The translations under genes and the position numbers were made by a program. The notes beneath the pieces are model-generated. The model had not been told where the DNA came from and ran no database searches. It saw only the letters and a program-made list of their open reading frames with translations. This document shows, one piece after another, positions 1-4,001 of a stretch of 7,281 nt of DNA. Numbering within the stretch: position 1 is the stretch's first letter; the number at the start of each line of letters is the position of its first letter. This DNA is from DATGZX01 sp035296965 (GTDB taxonomy: Bacteria > Planctomycetota > Planctomycetia > Gemmatales > Gemmataceae): positions 1 through 7,281 of the forward strand of contig DATGZX010000395.1 in the NCBI GenBank assembly GCA_035296965.1. The letters are read 5' to 3'.

Positions 1-122
1 TTGATCTCGAACGATACCGGAAAAGTCCGCGCGGTCCGAAGAAGCCGCCACCCAAAAAAAGCCGCTACCGCAACGGCGGGCATGTATCGACCTACAAACT
101 ACTTACAGTTGACGATCCCTGA
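1..122 (+). CDS. IS4-family-like transposase, C-terminal fragment (gene runs off the left edge)
   Basis: Reading from base 3, an open frame of 39 codons runs to TGA at 120-122. The peptide contains YRKSPRGPKKPPPKK followed by GGHVSTYKLL. This basic, proline-rich tail ending in HVST-x-x-LL is how I remember many planctomycete IS4-type (DDE) transposases ending. These enzymes cut and join the ends of their insertion sequence. The catalytic domain lies outside the window, so activity cannot be judged. The frame starting at base 1 is open further, to 207, but its product is only a translation of the palindromic repeat that begins right after this stop, so I reject it. A gene beginning at 7252 in the same orientation looks like the start of a transposase of the same family. 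The family call rests on remembered sequence similarity only. Confidence 0.62.
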   Translation, partial: DLERYRKSPRGPKKPPPKKSRYRNGGHVSTYKLLTVDDP

Positions 123-230
123 CACCTTGGAAGCCCTGCCCCTTCGGGGTAGATGTTTTTTTTCGCCCCTGTCCCAGGGTGCGCGGAGTACCGCGACCCT
201 GGGCTAGGTTGTGCAACTGCTTCGCAGTTG
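123..230 (+). repeat. Compound palindromic intergenic repeat, left copy
   Basis: The repeat begins directly after the transposase stop codon. It has three hairpin modules. The first is CCCC-TTC-GGGG (139-149), followed by a T8 run (156-163). The second is a large stem with arms CCCAGGGT (173-180) and ACCCTGGG (196-203) enclosing CGCGG-AGTA-CCGCG (182-195), with one bulged G. The third is CAACTGC-TTC-GCAGTTG (214-230). An inverted copy lies at 7075-7186. The first 23 bases and the 41 bases at 173-213 are identical between copies, while the middle differs in sequence and length (27 versus 32 bases). The first hairpin plus T-run could also end transcription of the transposase, but its stem is short. 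Similar palindromes are, from memory, scattered between genes in planctomycete and related genomes. Confidence 0.85.
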
Positions 231-321
231 GAAGACAATCCCACAGACTTTTGTAGATGTCCATGGTGTTTCCGAGGTCATGTCCACGTGTTTCTGGGGT
301 TCGTTGTGCCTTTGGTTCCTT

Positions 322-330
322 TGCTATAAT
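322..330 (+). promoter_or_regulatory. Extended -10 promoter of the toxin-antitoxin operon
   Basis: The bases TGC-TATAAT (322-330) form a perfect extended -10 element (TGnTATAAT) for a sigma-70-type polymerase. No good -35 is present; the best candidate, TTGTGC at 304-309, gives a spacer of only 15. An extended -10 often works without a strong -35. Transcription would start near 337, leaving about 30 bases of leader before the antitoxin start at 368. No clear operator palindrome overlaps this promoter. Confidence 0.5.
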
Positions 331-367
331 GAGGAAGTCCGCCTGGTTGCTTTCCCAAGGAGTCCCG

Positions 368-589
368 ATGATGAGCCCAATTGTTGTCGAAGCCATCTAT
401 GAAAACGGCGTGCTCAAGCCGTCCCAATCCTTGCCGCTCAAGGAACACGAAAAAGTGCGCATTACGGTGCATCCGCCGACGAACTGGGTTCGGGAGACCG
501 CCGGCATTATCAACTGTTCCAACCGCCAGCTCATCGAATGGGCAGCCATGGATCCCGAGCTTGATTTCCCGCCGGCGGAGGGGTCATGA
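368..589 (+). CDS. DUF104 / AF2212-like antitoxin of a type II toxin-antitoxin pair
   Basis: A 73-residue protein with the signature EAIYENGVLKP-x4-LPLKEHEKVRITV at residues 8-34. This is the short beta-rich core of the DUF104 (AF2212-like) antitoxin family. The C-terminal half (WVRETAGII, then WAAMDPELDF) is the part expected to bind the toxin. Such antitoxins neutralise a PIN-domain RNase by direct contact and often repress their own operon. Start choice: AAGGAG at 357-362 sits 5 bases before the ATG at 368 and 8 before a second ATG at 371, so either may be used. An upstream in-frame ATG at 257 lies before the promoter and is rejected. The stop overlaps the toxin start as ATGA (586-589), which suggests translational coupling. 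Length and motif fit the family. A truncated paralogue lies at 1329. Confidence 0.85.
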   Translation: MMSPIVVEAIYENGVLKPSQSLPLKEHEKVRITVHPPTNWVRETAGIINCSNRQLIEWAAMDPELDFPPAEGS

Positions 590-1086
590 TCTTTGCCGAC
601 ATCCAGGCTGGAGAGCCGGCGTTCCTTGATGCCAACGTCTTCGTGTATCATGCCACCCTCGATCCTCAATTTGGCCGGGCTTGCACCGACTTGCTCGACC
701 GCTGCCAGCGCCAAGAGGTCGTAGGTTTCACATCCACCCATGTCTTGAGCGAGGCCGCTCACCGGCTAATGACCCTGGAAGCGTGTGCGGCGCTTGGCCG
801 TCCTCAGACTGCCATTGTCTCGTACCTCAAGAAGCATCCGGCCGAAATTCAAAAGCTCACCGGATTTCGCACGACCCTTGAAGGGATCTCCCAAAGCGCT
901 ATCCAGATTCTGACGATTCCACCAATTCTGGTCGTAACTGCCGCGACCGTCAGTCAGCTAACCGGCCTATTTCACAACGACGCCCTGATCGTAGCCGTCA
1001 TGCAAGCACATGGGCTGAGCAAACTGGCCAGCAACGACGCCGACTTCGATCGTGTGCCGGGAATAACACGCTATTCCCCAATCTGA
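586..1086 (+). CDS. PIN-domain ribonuclease toxin (VapC-like)
   Basis: A 166-residue protein with the acidic pattern of the PIN fold. It has FLDANVFVY with D15 near the N-terminus, LSEAAHRL with E56, a HNDALIVAVM segment with D132, and LASNDADFDRV with D151 and D153. These residues coordinate divalent metal in the active site. All are present, so the enzyme looks intact. PIN toxins of this kind cut RNA (tRNA, rRNA or mRNA) and stop translation when their antitoxin is lost; the RNA target cannot be read from sequence. The protein is longer than a typical VapC of about 130-140 residues, mostly through the helical region at residues 65-115. The start ATG overlaps the antitoxin stop, and no separate ribosome site is needed if translation is coupled. 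Pairing a PIN toxin with a DUF104 antitoxin is a known arrangement. Confidence 0.85.
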   Translation: MIFADIQAGEPAFLDANVFVYHATLDPQFGRACTDLLDRCQRQEVVGFTSTHVLSEAAHRLMTLEACAALGRPQTAIVSYLKKHPAEIQKLTGFRTTLEGISQSAIQILTIPPILVVTAATVSQLTGLFHNDALIVAVMQAHGLSKLASNDADFDRVPGITRYSPI

Positions 1087-1181
1087 TGCTTTCTTCTTCC
1101 TCTTGATGAATCCTTCTAACGGTCCCCTAACCAAAAAAGTCCTCCTTGTTGCCTCGTCAATCAACCATCGGGGCATGCCGA

Positions 1182-1240
1182 GGCCGGTGAGGACTTTGCT
1201 TCGCGGCGAGAACTCACCGGCCGCCTTTGTTTATTCTTTG
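1182..1240 (+). terminator. Rho-independent-like terminator after the toxin-antitoxin operon
   Basis: A perfect 10-bp stem, GGCCGGTGAG (1182-1191) with CTCACCGGCC (1213-1222), encloses a 21-base loop. It is followed by a T-rich stretch (1225-1239) of the form CCTTTGTTTATTCTTTG. The T-run is interrupted, so termination may be incomplete. It lies 95 bases past the toxin stop and before the promoter of the next gene, which fits a transcript end. Confidence 0.6.
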
Positions 1241-1260
1241 GTCCCGTGCAGCTCGTCTCA

Positions 1261-1278
1261 GCCTGAACAGATTCAGGC
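1261..1278. promoter_or_regulatory. Perfect palindrome beside a -10 box, possible operator
   Basis: The arms GCCTGAA (1261-1267) and TTCAGGC (1272-1278) form a perfect 7-bp inverted repeat around CAGA. It ends 2 bases before the TATAAT at 1281, so it fills the -35/spacer region of that promoter. A dimeric repressor bound there would block polymerase. Auto-repression by an antitoxin would fit, but the first antitoxin promoter lacks this palindrome. It could also be only a small hairpin. Confidence 0.35.
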
Positions 1279-1280
1279 GG

Positions 1281-1286
1281 TATAAT
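1281..1286 (+). promoter_or_regulatory. -10 box of the second antitoxin promoter
   Basis: A perfect TATAAT lies 42 bases upstream of the ATG at 1329, much like the 37-base distance at the first antitoxin. The bases before it (GGCGG) give no extended -10 motif, and the -35 position is occupied by the palindrome at 1261-1278. The promoter call is moderate. Confidence 0.4.
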
Positions 1287-1328
1287 CTTGCCGGCTCCTA
1301 CTCGGCAGCAATTCTGGGAGATTAAGTC

Positions 1329-1469
1329 ATGACCATCACAATCGAAGCCGTGTACGAGAACGGCGTGCTCAGACCGGCCGAGCCGTTGCCACTCAAGGAA
1401 CACCAGATCGTGACAGTTACCGTGGAGCAGAACCGGCTCAATCCTGTCTCGCTTTCTCAGCTGGGCTGA
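1329..1469 (+). CDS. Truncated, orphan DUF104 antitoxin paralogue
   Basis: A 46-residue reading frame containing IEAVYENGVLRP-x4-LPLKEHQIVTVTV. It matches the first half of the antitoxin at 368 almost residue for residue (EA-YENGVL-P, LPLKEH, V-x3-TV). After residue 34 the similarity stops: the last residues (QNRLNPVSLSQLG) lack the W-x4-G and DPELD parts thought to contact the toxin, and no PIN gene follows. It has a ribosome site (GGGAG, 1316-1320, 8 bases before the ATG) and a -10 box. The last 13 bases overlap, in the opposite direction, the 3' end of the minus-strand repeat-protein gene. I read it as the remnant of a second toxin-antitoxin operon cut by a rearrangement. It might still make a short protein that binds DNA or the neighbouring toxin. 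Confidence 0.7.
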   Translation: MTITIEAVYENGVLRPAEPLPLKEHQIVTVTVEQNRLNPVSLSQLG

Positions 1470-3943
1470 TCCGTTCGCCTCCGGGCTTTCCGTCGCTTTG
1501 CGGGCGATTCTTGCGGCTTGTCTGGCTTGAGTAGCGCGGCACCGGCCAGCAAAGGGATCGCTCGCGCCAGCAGATGAGCGTCGTAGTTTCGTCCACCCAA
1601 CTCGTCGTCATTGTTCGCGGGTACCTTGCGACCAAGCTTGGCAAGGATCCTGGCCATCGACAGCGCCTCGACAGCGCGCTGATTCGACCTGAATGCGTCA
1701 AGCACGGGTATCACACGCTCATCGTGCTCCTCACCGGGGCTACGGCCATGGGTATCGCGGAGAACAACGGCCTGCTCAAGTCCGGTGGGCGCATCGTCCA
1801 GTAGATTCGGAATGGCGTCCTGGTCGTCCAGGTCGGGCATTCCTTCTCGGAACAATTCATCGAACGAGGCAGAAACCACCTGGATGTTCGAATCCTTGTC
1901 GGTGATGCTGCTGTGCTTGGTGTCCGTAACGGCCAGCCACTCCAGCCCGATCGTGTTGAGCGTCACCGAGAAGACGTGCACGCCGGCGTCCCCTGCGGTA
2001 AAGGTGTAATTCCTTGGCAGGCCGGCTTTTTTGTCGCTGCTTGTGAACTTCACGGTACCCAGGTAGCCCGTGGCAACGTTGCCGTAGGCATCCAGGGCAG
2101 TAATCGTCACGCTAAATGCAACTCCGTGGGTGACGGCCAAAGGCGCAGTGATACTGAAATGAGTGGCAGCAGCAGCCGTGACCGTGATGCCTGACTGCGT
2201 CCCAGTCACGGAGCTGTTGCTCGTGTCGGTTGCGGTAATCGACTGGGAGCCTGCCGTCTTCAATACGGCGCTAAACGTATGGGTTCCGTTATCCGATGCC
2301 TGGAAGGTATAGTTCGCGGGCAGACCAGCCTGTGCGTCGCTGCTGCTGAACGATACGGTTCCCAGGTAACCGGTGGCCACGTTCCCATAAGGATCGTAGG
2401 CGGTGGCGGTGAAGCTGTTGCTCGTTCCCGCGACTGTCGATGAAGGATAGCCGCTGATGTTCAAGCTGCTGACGGCGGCCGCGGTGACGGTGACTTCTAT
2501 TTGGCCGACAATCGAGCTGTTGGTGTCGAAGCCGGTGATGAACTGAGAGCCGGCCGTATCGAGCGTAGCGCTGAAGGTATGCATCCCGGCGTCGCCGGCC
2601 GTGAAGGTATAAGCTGCTGGCAACACGGCCTTGGAGTCGCTGCTCGTGAAGTGGATCGTGCCGATGTAGCCGGTGTCGGTCGAACCGTCAGGATTCTGAA
2701 CAGTGACAGTAAACTGCCCGGTCTGGCCGGCGGTGGCGGACGAGAACCCGCTGAAGGTATACCTGGCGCCGCCGCACTGTACTTCAAAAACGGTGCCGAG
2801 GCCGTTAGCGCCCCCGTACTCGGTTGTGCCGTACAGGTTGCCGCTGCTGTCCATGAGCAGCCCAATCGGGCCTGAACCGTTGGGGCCGTTGAACGGGAGG
2901 AGGGTAGTGATCGTGCCGCTGCCATGAGCCAGCTCGAAAACTGTGCCGTCGTTGGAGGGGCCCGCTTCCAGAGTTGTGCCGTATAAATTGCCGCTGCTGT
3001 CCATGACCAGGGGGGTGTAGTATGGGTCTCCACCGGTGCTGCCGTTGAACGAAGCCAGCAAAGTGATCGTGCCGCTTCCATGGGCCAGCTCGAAAACCCC
3101 GCCCCCGATGAAGGTTGTCCCATACAGATTGCCGCCGCTGTCCATGAGCAGGCCGGAAAGTGGGTAACTACCGGCGCTGCCGTTGAACGAAGCCAGCGTG
3201 GTGATCGTGCTACTGCCGTAAGCCAGTTCGAAAACCGTGCCTCTGCGGTTGGCGCCTCCAAACTGCGTTGTGCCGTACAAATTGCCGCTGCCGTCCATGA
3301 CCAGGGGATCACGCGGCTGTCGACCGTTGGTGACGTTGAACGAGGCCAGCGTGGTGATTGTACCGCTGCCGTGAGCCAGCTCGAAAACCGTGCCGGCACC
3401 GCCGGCGCCTCCAGCAGACGTTGTGCTGTACAGATTGCCGCTGCCGTCCATGATCAGGGCGGCCACAGGATCTGAACCGTTAGTGCCGTCGAACGAAGCC
3501 AGCGTGGTGATGGCGCCGCTGCCGTGGGCCAGCTCGAAAACCGTGCCGTCGCCGAAAGCGCCTCCACCCGTCGTGGTGCCGTAAAAATTGCCGCTGCTGT
3601 CCGTGATCAGGGGGTCCGTCGGGCCTGCGCCATTGGCGCCGCTGAACGACGCCAGCGTGGTGATTGTGCCGCTGCCTTGGGCCACCTCGAAAACGGTGCC
3701 GTCAGTATTAGCGCCCCCGGCAGAGGTTGTGCCGTAGAGGTTGCCGCTGCTGTCCATGATCAGACCGCACTGCGGACTTGAGCCATTGCTACCGTTGAAC
3801 GAGGCCAGCGTCGGGTCACCCCACTCCAAGCTGCCGCCGCTGGGGCAATAGCGGTCTTCGAGAGCCTCCAACGAGGGAGGCGAGGAACAGCTCGGGCGCT
3901 TAATTCGCGATTTCGGTGCAAGCGCCGAGAAAAAATCCCACAT
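1457..3943 (-). CDS. GloVer-repeat and Ig-like-domain surface-type protein
   Basis: An 828-residue protein whose function is not known. The N-terminus has LEALEDRYCPS (residues 25-35), a motif seen near the start of many exported planctomycete proteins, but no classical hydrophobic signal peptide is visible. Residues 45-392 hold seven tandem repeats, mostly 51 residues, with MDSSGNLYGTT and GTVFELAHGSGTITTLASF. These match the GloVer repeat family and may fold as a seven-bladed beta-propeller. Residues 395-692 hold three Ig-like repeats of about 100 residues, with YGNVATGYLGTV, F-SSD, NYTF and GTHTFS. The tail (693-828) is acidic at first, then has a hydrophobic stretch (ARAIPLLAGAALL) and ends in KRRKARRR, a possible anchor or sorting tail. 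The start ATG has AAGGAGA 7 bases upstream. It lies 58 bp after the kinase gene with no terminator between them, so the two are probably co-transcribed. Confidence 0.85.
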   Translation of the reverse strand: MWDFFSALAPKSRIKRPSCSSPPSLEALEDRYCPSGGSLEWGDPTLASFNGSNGSSPQCGLIMDSSGNLYGTTSAGGANTDGTVFEVAQGSGTITTLASFSGANGAGPTDPLITDSSGNFYGTTTGGGAFGDGTVFELAHGSGAITTLASFDGTNGSDPVAALIMDGSGNLYSTTSAGGAGGAGTVFELAHGSGTITTLASFNVTNGRQPRDPLVMDGSGNLYGTTQFGGANRRGTVFELAYGSSTITTLASFNGSAGSYPLSGLLMDSGGNLYGTTFIGGGVFELAHGSGTITLLASFNGSTGGDPYYTPLVMDSSGNLYGTTLEAGPSNDGTVFELAHGSGTITTLLPFNGPNGSGPIGLLMDSSGNLYGTTEYGGANGLGTVFEVQCGGARYTFSGFSSATAGQTGQFTVTVQNPDGSTDTGYIGTIHFTSSDSKAVLPAAYTFTAGDAGMHTFSATLDTAGSQFITGFDTNSSIVGQIEVTVTAAAVSSLNISGYPSSTVAGTSNSFTATAYDPYGNVATGYLGTVSFSSSDAQAGLPANYTFQASDNGTHTFSAVLKTAGSQSITATDTSNSSVTGTQSGITVTAAAATHFSITAPLAVTHGVAFSVTITALDAYGNVATGYLGTVKFTSSDKKAGLPRNYTFTAGDAGVHVFSVTLNTIGLEWLAVTDTKHSSITDKDSNIQVVSASFDELFREGMPDLDDQDAIPNLLDDAPTGLEQAVVLRDTHGRSPGEEHDERVIPVLDAFRSNQRAVEALSMARILAKLGRKVPANNDDELGGRNYDAHLLARAIPLLAGAALLKPDKPQESPAKRRKARRRTDQPS
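1868..2761 (-). repeat. Three tandem Ig-like domain repeats (coding)
   Basis: The region encodes residues 395-692 of the surface-type protein as three units of about 100 residues. Each unit has a conserved core: tGYlGTv-F-SSD, then LP-(A/R)-YTF, then (D)-x-G-x-H-x-FS, then a T-x-G segment. The units are linked by VTAAA-type spacers. The spacing and motifs resemble bacterial Ig-like (Big/invasin-type) adhesion or stalk domains. The repeat is real at protein level; the exact fold is inferred. Confidence 0.75.
2768..3811 (-). repeat. Seven tandem GloVer repeats (coding, about 153 bp unit)
   Basis: The region encodes residues 45-392. Unit lengths in residues are 51, 51, 51, 51, 46, 52 and about 46 (last unit incomplete). 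Each carries LASFNG, then (L/I)-x-MD-x-SGNLYGTT, then GTVFELAHGSGTIT. The fifth unit has lost about five residues between TT and GVFELAH, an in-frame deletion of 15 bp. Several units share long identical stretches in DNA, so unit gain or loss by recombination is likely. Confidence 0.85.
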
Positions 3944-4001
3944 GGCCTAGTCTCCTTCGATGGATTCCAAGAAATGGGTAATGGTTTCCGTAGTTTGAGG
4001 C

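Noticed and set aside
1..207. Open frame in frame 1 at the left edge
   Set aside because: Its second half is only a translation of the palindromic repeat (QGARSTATLG). Frame 3 gives the recognisable transposase tail.
1103..1285. A 60-codon + strand frame between the toxin and the second antitoxin
   Set aside because: It runs through the terminator hairpin and over the palindrome of the next promoter, has no family features, and has no clear ribosome site.
1427..1490. Possible frameshifted remainder of the second antitoxin past residue 34
   Set aside because: Another frame gives RTGSILSRFLSWADPFA, faintly like the lost half (TAGII...EWAAMDPELD), but the match is too weak to claim a frameshift.
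2497..3399. A 300-codon minus-strand frame inside the GloVer gene
   Set aside because: It is the repeat region read in another frame (repeated SSWLTA and RSPRWLRST). The periodicity comes from the real repeats.
2768..3811. Regularly spaced repeats that might suggest a CRISPR array
   Set aside because: The period is about 153 bp, the repeats code for protein in one frame, and the between-repeat parts are also conserved.
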